DNA of 64,000 bases, taken from Ursus arctos. Lineage: Eukaryota; Chordata; Mammalia; Carnivora; Ursidae. Shown here piece by piece: positions 24,830 through 37,237 of this stretch. The notes under the pieces are model-generated. The model worked only from the letters and a program-made list of their open reading frames with translations, made no database searches and had not been told where the DNA came from. Position 1 is the first letter of the stretch. Every line of letters begins with the position of its first letter. Where the stretch lies: assembly GCF_023065955.2 (NCBI RefSeq), contig NW_026622764.1, positions 44,275,833 through 44,339,832 on the forward strand. Direction: 5' to 3'. The position numbers and the translations under genes were made by a program.

Positions 24830-25272
24830 TGTTGATTAGATTGTTTACAAGTGACAGAATATCTCAACTTTAAGAATATACCACATGTATGATTAAATTA
24901 CAAAAGATCCTGACTCTGTCTTGCTAGCAAACATTTTCTTTTATTTGGTGAAGCAAGTAGCTATGCTGGGGAAGGCCACATGGCAAGGAACTGAGGGCAG
25001 CCTCTCGTCAACAGCCAGCAAGAAACTGGCCTTCAGATCAACAGCCCAAAGGGAATTAAATATAGCCAACAACGATGTAAATGATCTTTCAGATGAGCAC
25101 CAACCCTGATCAACACTTTGATTACAGACTCCTGGGAGACACTAAAGCCCAGGATCCAGTTAAGCCATCCCTGATTCTTGACCCACAGAAACTTTGAGAT
25201 AATGAATGTATGTTGTTTCAAGCCATGAAGTTTATCACAATTTCTTATGTAGCAATAGATACTTGGTATGAA
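24830..25272 (+). mobile_element. MaLR (MLT1-type) LTR relic
   Basis: The 3' half carries MLT1-like phrases: 'catggcaaggaactgaggg', 'caacagccagcaagaaactg', 'cttgacccacagaaacttt', and the end 'gtatgttgtttcaagccat' with 'gtagcaatagatacttgg'. ERVL-MaLR solo LTRs are common and non-coding. The subtype and left edge are uncertain. The preceding 24660-24830 is unassigned. Confidence 0.65.
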
Positions 25273-25583
25273 TGGTAAAAGTTGGAAACCACTACCACCC
25301 AGAAGCCTGAAGGGGAAGGGGGCAAGGCAGTTAGTAGACCTGGAGGGCGTAGCTCTATGGAGAAGGGTAACTGGCAGGAGCTGTGGCCTTTGGGAGAGAA
25401 ACAGTGGAGTCAAAGCAAGTAGCAGGAGGTAGCTAGGGGGAAAAAAATACATATTCTCATTCTCCCACTGCCCTTGCGTCTCTGACTAGTACTTTATTTT
25501 GGCCTAGCTGAACCAAATGTGAGAGGAAGCCCACTGTTGCAGCCTGTATGGGTCATCTTCCTGGGCACAAAGCAGGATGGACA

Positions 25584-26014
25584 GTGCGTTCATTTCTTAG
25601 CCGCACAGTACGACAAACCGGGTGGCTTAAAACAACAGAAATGTATCATTTTACTGTTTTGTATGTTAGAATACTGAAATCAAGTGGTCAGGAGGACCGC
25701 GCTCTCTCTGAAGCCTACAGGGGAGAATCCTTCCTTGCCTCTTCCCAAATTTTGGTTGTTTGCCAGCTACCCATGATGTTCCCTGGCTTGCAGCTGCTTT
25801 AGTCTCTGCTTCTGTCATCATGTGATGTGTCTGTATCCTCTTCTTATGAAGACACCAGTCAGAGGGGGTTAGGGCCCATCTGATTCAGTATGACCTCATT
25901 TTAAATTTGATTACATCTGCAAAGATCCTTTTCCCAAGTAAGGCCACATTAACAGATAGTGAGAATTAGGAAATCAATATATCTTTTGTGGGGGATACAA
26001 TTCAACTCATAACA
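25584..26014 (+). mobile_element. MLT1 LTR (ERVL-MaLR)
   Basis: Runs in MLT1 order. The left end 'gcgttcatttcttagcc' is followed by 'gggtggcttaaaacaacag', 'ggggagaatccttccttgcc', 'tgattacatctgcaaagatc' and 'aagtaaggccaca', and it ends 'caattcaactcataacag'. A second MaLR LTR in the same orientation ends 310 bp upstream. They look like separate subtypes rather than a provirus pair. Confidence 0.8.
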
Positions 26015-26829
26015 GGGAAGGGTGGACATCTAGAGGGGCAAATAGAAGAGATCCAGTATGTGGGGAAAAAAGGTGTGTTCTGAGTACTTATGTATGATGT
26101 GGATATGAAACATAAGCCTGTCACTAATAGAGCAACTGAATGAGCATTTTCTCATCATTCTTGAGGACAGATTTCTTTTATAATCTACGCTTTGTGAGGA
26201 AGAGCTATCAAAGGAGAGTAACTGGTGCAGGCTGTTTGAACACTACAGACACAGAAGACAGGTTTGTTGCCTTTATTGAATGTACTGCCTTGGGCTTTGA
26301 AATTGGCATGCTTTTTATAAATCTCCCAAAACCACTAAAATAAGATTCATGCAATTTTGAAAGTTGTGGGAAGAGGGAACTATATCACCTATAGTAACTA
26401 CATCTTACATGGCAGAAAATCTAGACTTGTGAAATGCATTTCATAAAGTATCATGTTATTCAAGCTCTGCATTTGTTTTTTTTTTAACTTTGCATATTTA
26501 GATTGGAGATAATAATTCCTAGCAGGAAAAAAGTTTCATTAATTTTGTGGCTGTATTTTTATTTTACATAGACCTTTCATGAATTCATTGGAAAGTATTT
26601 TCAGGTTAGCCACTGTGTTTTTTCCTTTGCATAAACTCCCAAAATGATTTTTTTCTCTAAAAATGGGTAAATTTCAGTGGCCTAAGAGAGTAAGAAATAT
26701 CCCATTCTCAAATTTTAGGACTTTCCGTATTTAAGTTTTAATTGCTTAATCTGGAAGGCAACTTTGGTAATTTAAAGTTGTGGTGAAAGGCACTGTAAAC
26801 ATTCAAACCTACAGTCAATTTACAAAAAT

Positions 26830-27170
26830 ATTCCAGTTCTGAATTTATTGACCATCTGTCAGTCCTCACTCACTAGTAGCTAGCTGTCAGTGTTTATTAT
26901 TTGATGCACTCTATAATGAGTCACTGCAAGGAACAACCCATATCTCCATCGCAGTGATTAATGAGGTCATTGTCTATCCACAACCACATCAGCCATCATT
27001 CTTTCCTTCCAGGCATGGGTAAATGGCAATCCCCAAATCAAAAGGAGATTCCCAGAGCCATCCCAAAGCACAAAGTGACTTGTGTACTGTGCTAATTCAA
27101 TTGGCATATAATAAATTTGGCTACACGCAGTCAAACCTCTTCAGTGACAATACAGAAGTAATCATTAAAA
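26830..27170. promoter_or_regulatory. Candidate conserved non-coding element
   Basis: A repeat-free block of balanced composition with several motif-like cores: TGAGTCACTGCAAGG-type near 26920, 'gattaatgaggtcatt' near 26957 and 'gtgctaattcaattggc' near 27090. No open frame. The call rests only on texture and the absence of repeats, so confidence is low. Confidence 0.2.
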
Positions 27171-27200
27171 AGGACATCCTAAAAATTCAGGGCTAGTTTT

Positions 27201-27233
<33 letters not shown>
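27201..27233. repeat. (CA)n microsatellite
   Basis: About fifteen CA units with one early TA interruption. Confidence 0.95.
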
Positions 27234-27414
27234 CATACCCTATACAGTTATATGCTTATGATATGCACCATTTAGGCAAATGATTAGGTCTAAAACTGAC
27301 AAAGTGACATCTTGGGATACTGCTGGCTCTGACTTATTTTTTGTTAGATACACAGGTAGACTTAAAGCCTGCAGAAGATATTCTTATGGTGAAACAATCT
27401 GTTAGAGTGGAAAG

Positions 27415-27600
27415 TCATGGCCATTTGAGTTGGGCATATCAGAATCTGCTGCTGATTAGCCATGATGCATTGCACAGCTACCATCTTTCTTTCATTTTCA
27501 GTGTCTTTGAATGTAAAATATGGATAATTTTCACTCCCTGATATGCTTGTTAGTACTATTAACTGAGATGAGATTACAAAGTCTCTGGTGTATAGAGGCA
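27415..27600 (+). mobile_element. Probable MIR relic
   Basis: Weak sense MIR resemblance: 'ttttcagtgtctttgaatg', 'taaaatatggataattttca', 'aactgagatgagattacaaa'. Confidence 0.4.
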
Positions 27601-27604
27601 TTCA

Positions 27605-29420
27605 AAAATGTGTGTCCTGAATCCTGGTATTGGTGGCAAGAAGAAGTAGAGTGCAGAGACCAGGGAAGAAGGAGGTAGGAAAAAATTTGAAGTCCAAGGG
27701 TCATCCAGGTTAATCTCCATGTAAGAAAGTTCTATGATTTATATCTTTAGAAAATCAAGCTGTTATGGTTTCGGACAAGAAACCCTAGAATTTAGGTAGA
27801 GGTGGTTGATAGTTCCTTTTATTTATTTTAAGGGATACAAACAGGTTTAGGAGAGAGGGAAAAATATAGAGACAAAATGAATAATAGGACATCTATCTGT
27901 CTCTCTATCTGGCAGGGTACATGGGTATATACCGGGAATGTGTCCATACATGTATACTATTCTTAAAATAGAAGAAAAGCTATCATAAGGGAGGTGGAAG
28001 CCATCTGTAGAGATACATATTAAAAAAAAAAAGCAAAGGAAACGCATACGGTTGTACCTACATGAGAGCCATACCATGTCAACAAGATGACTGTAGAGGG
28101 TGTCTTTAACGTGGCTTAAACTATTAACACATCCCTCGTCTCTTTAGTAATGCATGACAAAGACCCTGCTTCAAGATTAGTTACTGTCATTACCTGGTTA
28201 CCCCTGTGGAGAATATAGATTAGACTCATAAACAGGTAATGAAAGTGGCATGGCGGGAGAAGTTTGGTCCAGGATGAGGCTGTCTACTTATTTTGACAAG
28301 GCTAACTGGAAACTAGATGTATACCTTCTCTAAATGGAAAAAAAAAAAATCCAGTATTTGAAGTGAAATAACTCTTCTTCAGGCTGGGTGTATCTAGATG
28401 AGCTACCAAGTTCTGATGTTAGGCATATATGTTATTAGATAAACCTGGATATTGGATATAACTTAATGATTTAACTTTGGAAAGGTTCTTCCATCATTCA
28501 CTTTAATATCCGAGGCCCTGGAATCATCACGTTGTGCATTTGTATCTTTTTTGTATTTTCTTATCTCATACTAAATAGAAAACATTGAGTTTTTTGTTTG
28601 GTGGCTCTTACCTAATGCCACGTTTCTACCAAGTAAACCTTCAAGAATTATGTACAAAATTACTAAAGTCTGTTTTACCTGAAAAGCTCCAATAATTGGC
28701 TTGAAGCTAGCAGGGATGTCCAATGTAAAAGTAGGAAATAGCGCATTCCAAGAAAAACTTATGGTGAGGTGGGGTTATCCCTGGAGCAAGATCTGCTGAC
28801 TATGATCAGACCTCAGTGTCTTGCTGCACTTACCAGTCCTGGGCATGGTGGTTTTGCTGACCCAGTCATATAGAAACATGTTTTTTGTTCAGTATTCTAG
28901 AGACGCCAAACTGAAGGGGGTTGGTTCATACTAACCAAACTTACATGAGACTAAAATATTTACCGGAATGCATTTTATTGATATTGGGGAAATTGTCAGG
29001 CAGATTAGAATGTTCTTGTGGTCTATATCAAAGCAGATTTTCATGGAAGCAAATTTACAATAATTTAAAGGAAGAGTTAGTCAAATAGTACAAATGTTTA
29101 TTGACGGAAAGGAAAAACATGCAGACTGTCAGGTAGAGGTGGTTGTAGTAAATCTCATGTGTAGTAAAATCTCATGACTTGGATGTTGATAATTTGAATT
29201 AGTGATATTTTATTTTTGATCATAACTAACGTGGAATTAGTGGTACTTTAGGCTAAGCTGAAGTTACATATACATAAGCTATTAAAATAATAGAGGTAGG
29301 AAATACATAGTTAAATATATGTAAGGAGCAAGTGGTTTAGTATCTATTAAGAGCAGAACATCATCATTTGAATATAATGTGCTAATTGGGAACGTAATAA
29401 GAATTTAAGAAATAGAATCA
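27605..29420. other. Unique DNA, no gene seen
   Basis: No recognisable repeat, exon or RNA gene. Confidence 0.45.
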
Positions 29421-29424
29421 GAAT

Positions 29425-29620
29425 CAGAACAGTTTTTCCTTAGGATAAGAGAATTTTAGGTCTTAAAGAAACCTCAAGAAATAATATCTACCTCTTTCCT
29501 TTTACAGATAGATAATCAGTGTGAGTGATGGTTATTAACTCACCCAATATCACATAACTAATTAGTGTTGAGCTGAATCTGGACATTGGGTCTTCTGACT
29601 ATTAGGCTTCTAGAGCTTTA
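29425..29620 (-). mobile_element. MIR SINE relic
   Basis: Antisense MIR: 'cttttacagatagataatca', 'cacccaatatcacataacta', 'gctgaatctggacattggg'. Confidence 0.6.
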
Positions 29621-29851
29621 GTTGATCTACTTATCCAAATCATCTCAGATCTATACAGGAAGCAAAATTCATCTAGCAGGACCAGTTAGCTTGTTTAAAT
29701 ACAACTATTTGAAAACTGTGACTTTAATTTATTAATGATTAATATGTAATTAGACATTTCTAATTTCTGATTTCTCATTCACTCCATAAAGGTAAAATTT
29801 TGCTCTACAACCAAAAAGTAAATAAGTTTTCCATGATCATAAAATGGTAAA

Positions 29852-30328
29852 TGTGATAGTTGATTTTATATGTCAGCTTACTTGACTAGCCTAACGGTTG
29901 CCCAGATAGCTGGCAAAACATTACTCTAGGTGTGCCTGTGAGGGTGTTATTGGAGGAGATTAGTATTTGATTCAATAGACTGAGTAAAAAGATCCACCCT
30001 CACCAATGTGGGAGGATATCACTCAATCTTGAGGGGTTGAATAGAACAAAAAGGTGGGAGAAGAATGAATTTGTTCTCTTTGCTTGAGTTGGGACCTCCA
30101 TCTTCTTCTGCACTCAGATATTGGCATCCTGGTTCACGGACTGAATTATACCAGACACGGACTGAATTGTACCACCAGTTTTTCTGGTTCTCCAGCTTGC
30201 AGAAGGCAGACTGTGGGACTTCTTGGCCTCCACAACTGCATGAGTCAGTCCCTTTAATAAAACTCTGTTTCTCTCTCTCAATATATATCCTATTGGTTCT
30301 GTTTCTCTGGAGAACACTGACTTATATA
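29852..30328 (+). mobile_element. MLT2-type solo LTR (ERVL)
   Basis: Begins 'tgtgatagttgattttat' and carries MLT2 landmarks in order: 'cattactctaggtgtgcctg', 'agactgagtaaaaagatc', 'gttgaatagaacaaaaagg', 'ctttaataaaactctgtttc' (AATAAA polyadenylation signal) and 'ggttctgtttctctggag'. GTAAA flanks both sides (29847-29851 and 30329-30333), the 5-bp duplication expected of ERVL. The terminal CA has decayed to TA. A small open frame across it is LTR DNA, not a gene. Confidence 0.85.
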
Positions 30329-30333
30329 GTAAA

Positions 30334-31800
30334 CTTTTCAAAATTTTTTATGGTTCATTTGGCACTCTGTTGTGCTGTTCAGAAAGTTTGTGTTGGGAAA
30401 TAGAAGTAAAGTGGTACCATAAATGCCAAAATATAAGGGTTTTGAGGAAAAGTATAAATTACAATTTTGAAAAAAATCCTGAACTTCCAAGCATGTAGAA
30501 AAGCATCTTTGAAAAAATTTCCCCACATAATTTTTTAGTGATGAAGAGTTATCTCTTCTGAATTCCCTACTGCTGTGCCAATACCAAATCTAATTGTAAA
30601 AATATAATGCGATTTCTTCAATTTTCTCTTGAGCTTCACAGTGAAGATAGACCTAGAGATTTCTTCAGAAGCAGGATGACTTTAAAAAGAAAAATATAAG
30701 GATAAAACTTGTTAATGAGTATATCTAGACATTCTTCTCTTACTTTTCAGGTGCACACAGACAATGTTGTTTGACTAATCTTGTTCTTGGTAGGTTCCAG
30801 TCCTGTTCCCTATTAGAGACTGTCAGTTTTGTCAGGATTCAGTGTTCTTTGTGCTGGGGTTTTAATGCAGTTCTGAAATTATGTTTCAAGCAGGTGCTGT
30901 CTCATGATGATTACCTAGCTTGTAAAAAGATGTATATAACAGATAAAAACATTTTCCTCTAATGCCTAAATCATTGGGTTTCTCTTAACATCCGCTGTTA
31001 GATCAATTGAAGATTAGCTTATTCATAATTAATAACAAATTCTACCATATGGTTAGGTCTAATAATTGTAGAAATAATCAGAAAATCACCATTTGGCAAC
31101 CTCCATAGTAATAATTGTTTTAGGTACAAATTATCGTTGCAAGGTAAAACTAGTGGAGGAAAAATGTAGTGAGCAGGAGGACATTTACATAGTCTTAAAA
31201 TATTTCCTCACAGGATATTTATTGATTTAAAAGGGAGAATGAGTAACTCCATGGTGGAAATGCCTGGCATACTACCTTAATCTAGTGATCAAAGTTAATA
31301 TCACCATTAATGTGACAAATTAACTTCATGTGCCTCCTGATAGGATGCGGTGATGCCACGTTTGTGTTATTTTTCCCAAAAGGGTATAAACTGAATCTAA
31401 TTGTGAGAAAACCTTGGGAGAACCAAAATTAAGGAACACTTTATAAAATCACTGGCCTATATTCTCTAAAATGTCAGTGTGAAGAAAGACAAAGATAGAT
31501 AGAGAAAATTTTCCAGATTAAAGGAAATTAAAGTGACCTCACAATTAAATGAAATGTGTGACCCTGGATTGGATTTTGGATGAGAGTTTTTTTTTTCTCT
31601 TTTGCTATCAAGGATAAAAGTGGGACAAGTGATAAAATTTGAGTAAGGTCTGTAGATACCATTTGCAGATTTGCAGAATCATAGTGAAAGGTATATGAAG
31701 ATTTATTGTACTATTTTTGCAACTTTTAGATCTTAAATAAAATAAAGTTTTTAAAAAGGCCACTGCCAGCCTTGTAAGATTTGGAAATATTCGATGGTTA
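30334..31800. other. Unique AT-rich DNA, no gene seen
   Basis: No assignable repeat or exon. Confidence 0.45.
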
Positions 31801-31810
31801 TTTTTGATCT

Positions 31811-32011
31811 TTTTTTTTTTTTTTAAAGATTTTATTTATTTATTTGACAGATAGAGACAGCCAGCGAGAGAGGGAACACAAGCAGGGGGAGTGGGAGAGG
31901 AAGAAACAGGCTCATAGCAGAGGAGCCTGACGTGGGGCTTGATCCCATAATGCTGGTATCATGCCCTGAGCCGAAGGCAGACGCTTAACTGCTGTGCCAC
32001 CCAGGTGCCCC
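31811..32011 (-). mobile_element. CAN SINE, young-type
   Basis: Antisense copy with the 'gacagccagcgagagaggga' body characteristic of the window's youngest SINE class, ending 'gtgccacccaggtgcccc'. TTTGATCT flanks both ends (31803-31810, 32012-32019). Confidence 0.95.
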
Positions 32012-32019
32012 TTTGATCT

Positions 32020-33197
32020 GTTTTTTCGTCCTACTCAGTTCTTTGCTTTCTGATGCCCCATCCTTTTAAGATGCTCAAGTAGACAAGTCCTGTATGTCAA
32101 GATCCTTGCAAGGACTTTTTGTTTTCATTTTGTTGTTAACTGTTCTCTCCTAGGCTTTTCTCTTTTTTGATTAGATGATTACTAACATCAAAAGACCTTT
32201 AAAATAATAAAAAGAAATATTGCTGGTTGAATTTCAGACATTGTAACTGGTAGTGTATATAGTTAGGGAAATGTGCTATGCCTGTCTTTAAATCTCGTTG
32301 TAGGTGGGTTGACTGCTTCCCCTATATGTGTAAGGACATCTCAAATTTTGTTCCATGGCTTTCCCATCATCTCTACTCACTGTCTATGGTAGAGCACTAT
32401 AGGCAGCCAGTGTTGCTTTTTTCTTACTGCTTCATTTGTTATTTCACTGTGATATTTGTTGAAAGTCATTGAATTGTATAGACATTTTCTATGGCAGTGT
32501 TTGCAAAACAATGAGAAATGTTCTGTTTAGTAGGTACAAACTATTATTCTCTCTTATCTTTTCTGTGATCATAAGTCATTCCTCATTTAAAAAAATTCAA
32601 CAAGTGTGAATTAATGGAAACAAAATACACATTCCTTTTTATTTCCCCTTGGTATTTGCTCCTGAGAAGTTCTCATTACAAATTTTTAGCCTGAGGTCTG
32701 CTGAAAATCATTCAGGCCCTTTAGAAATGTAGGTGTCAAATCCTTCCAGATGTATATTTTAACACTCTAGCCTTGTTTGAAACATTTATTCCCTTTGGAC
32801 CTTTCAGTGTCGTGCTTTTAATCACTTTGCCTTGAAGAACTTACTTTTTTTTTTTTTCATTCTTTTTGACTAATAGCTTTGGATTTTTATTTTATTCTCT
32901 TTGCCCTTCCCTGTACAAATACAGTTCTGTCAGTTCCTTTCAATATCACAGGCATAAACACTACATCATATCAGCCCCTCTCCCCTTTAAAACATAGGAC
33001 GTTTTTGAGAGGTGGTGGTGATGGCAGTGAGTATTGAGATCTCCAAGGCGATACGAAGACAGCACCTGGGTCATTCATCGCCAGACTTTTCTGAGTTTTA
33101 AGGTTTGTATAAACTTTATACAGAAACATAAAGTCTTAAATATGTTTTCACGTGTCTGCATTATAATAACTAATAATTGAAACAGGGACATCTTTTT
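32020..33197. other. Unique DNA, no gene seen
   Basis: T-rich in places (near 32845); no gene or repeat family assigned. Confidence 0.45.
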
Positions 33198-33214
33198 AAA
33201 AATTTACTATTTCA

Positions 33215-33401
33215 GAGGCACCTGCGTGGCTCAGTCAGCCTTTGGGTCAGGTCATGATCTCAGAGTCCTGGGATCCAGCCCCACATTGTCAGGCTCCCTG
33301 CTCAGCGGGGAGTCTGCTTCTCCCTCTCCGTCTGCCCCTCCCCTGCTCGTGCTCATGCTCTCTTTCTCTCTCTCTCTTTCAAATAAATAAATAAAATCTT
33401 T
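33215..33401 (+). mobile_element. CAN SINE
   Basis: Sense SINE starting 'gaggcacctgcgtggctcag' with 'gggatccagccccacat' as the B-box-like region and an 'aaataaataaataaaatctt' tail. A perfect 17-bp duplication flanks it (33198-33214, 33402-33418). It has a short deletion after the A box. Confidence 0.95.
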
Positions 33402-33418
33402 AAAAATTTACTATTTCA

Positions 33419-35150
33419 TGTTACTTCTTTAATTTCTTTTGTAGCCCTGGAAAATTTCTGTATTCAGTAATCAAAGTGCCCACTCTATATATTAATTTGT
33501 CTTTCTCCTTTTTATTCACTCATTCAAAACCTTTTATTATCCCTTTTCTTGGGTTATCAATATATTAGATGTAGCTAACTAGTCAGTTTGCCACTTCATT
33601 GATCTTAGGTTTGCTAAATTATTTCCGTTTACAATTATTCTGGTATTTCAAACTGGCTACATAGTCTTAGTGTTTCCCCTTGAACTTGTTATTTTCGGTG
33701 GGGTTTTGAATGCAGTCAGTTCCTCAGCACCAAAGTACTTTCAACATGTTGCAGGGGAAACTCCTCTGGGTGGCGCGTGTGTGAAAGATGGATGACAGCT
33801 GGATGCTTAAGTGGCTGCTTGATGGCAAATGGAGGAGGGAGCTTTTGAGGATGTGAGCAGAAGGACACAGTGAAGCAAAACTCAAGCAGTGAGGCATGGC
33901 TGTGAAACCCTGGGACTTGTCAGCAAGACCCACAGCAACTGGAAATCAGGGCCTCACTTAGAAATTCAAAATAGCAGCTAACTTCACTGTCTCTGAAGGC
34001 AAGTCTTTTTAAAACAAGGCACACTAACTGCTTGGTTTGTAATCAAGGGCAGTCTTGTTCACCAGATGAACAATCCTTGTTGGTTGGGTATTAATTTCCT
34101 TAATTCCAATGGTAAGATGTAATTCAGAAGTTCTTATATCTGAAACTTTTAGTCTCTTGCACATTTATAAAGACATTTAACTTATAGTACGAAATGCTCT
34201 TACTTTTAGTAAGTTAGTAAGTATACATGTGGTACAATGATTGTTATTGCCTTGTAGACAATTTGCAGAAAGATTTGGAAAGAACTTTCAGGCACACAAT
34301 TATATAGAGTAACTATTTCAGGTATTTTCAGTGAAACTTAAGTCATTGTCAAGTATATCTACAGTCAGACAAAGAACTTAGTATATATGAGCTTCAGTAC
34401 TAAGAAGTTTGGCATTCTAGAAATATTACATATGAAATTTTAGGATTGTATATATCTTTGGCTTAAATATAAAGATTAATATTTGAAATTTAAAATATCA
34501 GACTTTTTTATGTTTCCTATATTACTTCCAAGCAAACATCTATTTATTTGTTCTATTTGTTCAACTATTTATTGGGTATCAAATTTGTACAGCAGTGCAC
34601 TGAGCATTTATTGGTGTAGCATAATGAGCAGTGCTAAATTTTTTAAGATGCTATCACTCTATTACAAGATAAAATGCCATTTCAATATAGTGTGGTGTAA
34701 GAGTAGTACAAATTAAAACCCCACATTTGAGCTAGTAAACGGGGTGGCAATTTGGGGGACAAATTGATGCTGGAGAAGTGATAAAAAATATCTCCCTTAC
34801 AGGAGTGGCCAGCACCATCAAGTAGTGTCATGATGAGAAGCTACAAATGTGCCTCAGATTCCATGCGATTATCTGAAGACTATGCACAAATGGTGGCAGG
34901 GTTCAGAAGGTTACCTTCTAGAAAGATACAGAGGTCTTCAGGAGCTTGATAATATCCTTTTCTTTTATGAAGGAGTCTGTTATTGGAGAAATCAAATCAG
35001 AGACAGATGGAGTAAGTTATAGGTAGAGCCCAAGAAAACCTAGGGAACTGCAGGATATTTTACTGGACCCAGGTGCTCCCACTGCAGACTCATAGACAAG
35101 CTAGCTGCCCAGCATTATGCAGAATCCCTGGGTGTTCAGAACTTGACTAT
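33419..35150. other. Unique DNA, no gene seen
   Basis: No exon recognised. A possible L2 end ('caactatttattgggtatc') lies near 34560-34640. Confidence 0.4.
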
Positions 35151-35162
35151 GATTTTATTATG

Positions 35163-35366
35163 TTTTTTTTAAAATTTTTTTTAAAGATTTTATTTTATTT
35201 ATTTGACAGAGAGAAAGAGAGCACAAGCAGGGGGAGCAGAAGAGGGAGAAGCAGGCTACCTGCACAGCACAGCAAGGAGCCTGATGCGGGGCTCGATCCC
35301 AGGATCCTGGGATCATGACCTGAGCCTAAGGGAGTCTCTTAACCAACTGAGCAACCCAGGTGCTCT
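35163..35366 (-). mobile_element. CAN SINE, first of an adjacent pair
   Basis: Antisense SINE from a T/A-rich tail to 'caacccaggtgctc'. The ACTTGACTATGATTTT target sequence before it (from 35141) recurs as ACTTGACCTGTGATTTT after it (from 35371). Confidence 0.93.
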
Positions 35367-35383
35367 TGGAACTTGACCTGTGA

Positions 35384-35583
35384 TTTTTTTTTTTTAAAGT
35401 TTTATTTATTTATTCGACAGAGATAGAGACAGCCAGTGAGAGAGGGAACACAAGCAGGGGGAGTGGGAGAGGAAGAAGCAAGCTCATAGTGGAGGAGCCT
35501 GATGTGGGGCTCGATCCCATAACACGGGGATCACGCCCTGAGCCGAAGGCAGACGCTTAACTGCTGTGCCACCCAGGCGCCCC
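35384..35583 (-). mobile_element. CAN SINE, young-type, second of pair
   Basis: Antisense young-type copy ('gacagccagtgagagaggga', 'cgccctgagccgaaggcaga', ending 'ccaggcgcccc'). Its flanks are TTGACCTGTGATTTT on both sides (35373-35387 region and 35584-35598). It therefore inserted into the right target duplication of the SINE at 35163-35366, in the same orientation. Confidence 0.95.
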
Positions 35584-36171
35584 TTGACCTGTGATTTTAA
35601 TTCCCAGAGACTGAGCATAGTTATATCGGGTTTGGTGATGCTGCGGAGCTGAGGACTGCCTCTACTGGGAGAATGGCTGGTATCCCATAGAGCCACGGGC
35701 ATCCTGATATTCAAAATGGTGTAAGCAGGCCATCTTCCCCTTCCTGCCTCATGACCTATAGATGATGTTGCAGGCACTCAGAGGCTGTGTTTTATGGAAA
35801 CCTTCTCAGCTTAACGGTATTGATGATTATCATATTTTAATTTTAAATTTGTTATGTCCACAAAAATATGTATGTATTTATATTTATATCTGTCCATTTA
35901 TCTATGTGTCATCATGAGTCTAATCTGGCAGATCTTTGCACAGTGATTCTATCCTTTCAGATAAATTACTAGATTCTGAAGGGGGAGGGTATATTTAAAT
36001 TTTGATACAAACCATCCAGCAGCTCTGTAGGAAATTTTTATTTGTTTATATTCCAGTAACACTGAAAGCGCCTGCTAACCCATATACTCACGGTCATTTG
36101 TTGTCTTTTTTTTTTTTTCCTTCAGTCTTTTTAATCTTGGGCAATTTGATAGGTGGAAATACTGTATCACT

Positions 36172-36375
36172 GGGGCGCCTGGGTGGCGCAGTTGTTAAGC
36201 GTCTGCCTTTGGCTCAGGGCATGATCCCGGCGATCTGGGATCAAGCCCCACATCAGGCTTCTCCGCTAGGAGCCTGCTTCTTCCTCTCCCACTCCCCCTG
36301 CTTGTGTTCCCTCTCTCCCTGGCTGGCTGTCTCTCTCTGTCAAATAAATAAAATCTTTAAAGAAAAAAAAAAAAA
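36172..36375 (+). mobile_element. CAN SINE, young-type
   Basis: Near-consensus sense copy: 'ggggcgcctgggtggcgcag', 'gatcccggcgatctgggatc', CT-rich 3' part, 'aaataaataaaatcttt' and an A tail. A perfect 16-bp duplication GAAATACTGTATCACT flanks it (36156-36171, 36376-36391). It is inserted into the old L1. Confidence 0.97.
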
Positions 36376-37176
36376 GAAATACTGTATCACTATTGTTTTG
36401 TTTTACTTTTTTCCTGGTAGAACTTACATACATTTCACCTATTTAGTAGCCATTTATCCTTTCTTTTTGGTAACTTTCTACTTCATAACCTTTGCTTCTT
36501 TCACTATTAGGGTATTCATATACTGCCTACAGACTTAAAAGTACATTTTTAGAATAGGCTATTTGTCAGATGTATTCATTCATTCAAAAAAAAAAAATCA
36601 AGCAACTACTCAGTGCTATGTACTATGCTTAGAATTATAATATTAATTTTCTGATCATTAATTGCAGTTTGATTTTGATGATGGCAATTTTGGTCATACA
36701 GAAATATTATTTTTATTTTATTTCAGTAGCATTTACTAATCTTTTAATCACCTCTGGCTTTGTCTTTATGTTAGAAGAGTTGCTCTGCCACACAAAATTA
36801 TGGATAAATGTAAAACTAAGTTTTTTGTAAAATTTAAAAACTAATTTTCTTTATAATATTGTTATTTACATATTATATATTTATGTTTAATCCATTTGGA
36901 ATTTGTTTTGTACTCTGTATGAAGTAGAAATTCAACTTTTTCATCCTAACGACTTCAGTTATCCTAATTCCTTTTATTTACTAATAAAATTACTGTCAAC
37001 CATATAAAATATTACCTTGTCATATATTTGATTCCCAGGCATATTTGAGATCTTTGTGGTTCTCTGTCATTTTATCCATCCATGTGTTCATCCATGTATC
37101 GATTCCTCAGCATTTTTGGATACCATTCTATTTGGAAATTTTAAATGTTTTATTAGTCAACAATATTCTTTTTCCC

Positions 37177-37237
37177 CTTCCTTCCTTCCTTCCTTCCTTC
37201 CTTCCTTCCTTCCTTCCTTCCTTCCTTCCTTCCCTCC
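37177..37237. repeat. (TTCC)n tetranucleotide tract
   Basis: About fourteen perfect CTTC units. The resulting Pro/Ser/Phe/Leu frames are artefacts. Confidence 0.96.

Noticed and set aside
24660..26014. Possible MaLR provirus with two LTRs
   Set aside because: The two LTR-like relics are different subtypes separated by about 310 bp with no internal region, so separate insertions are simpler.
36002..36538. 178-codon plus-strand frame
   Set aside because: It runs through a SINE and decayed antisense L1, with no protein similarity.
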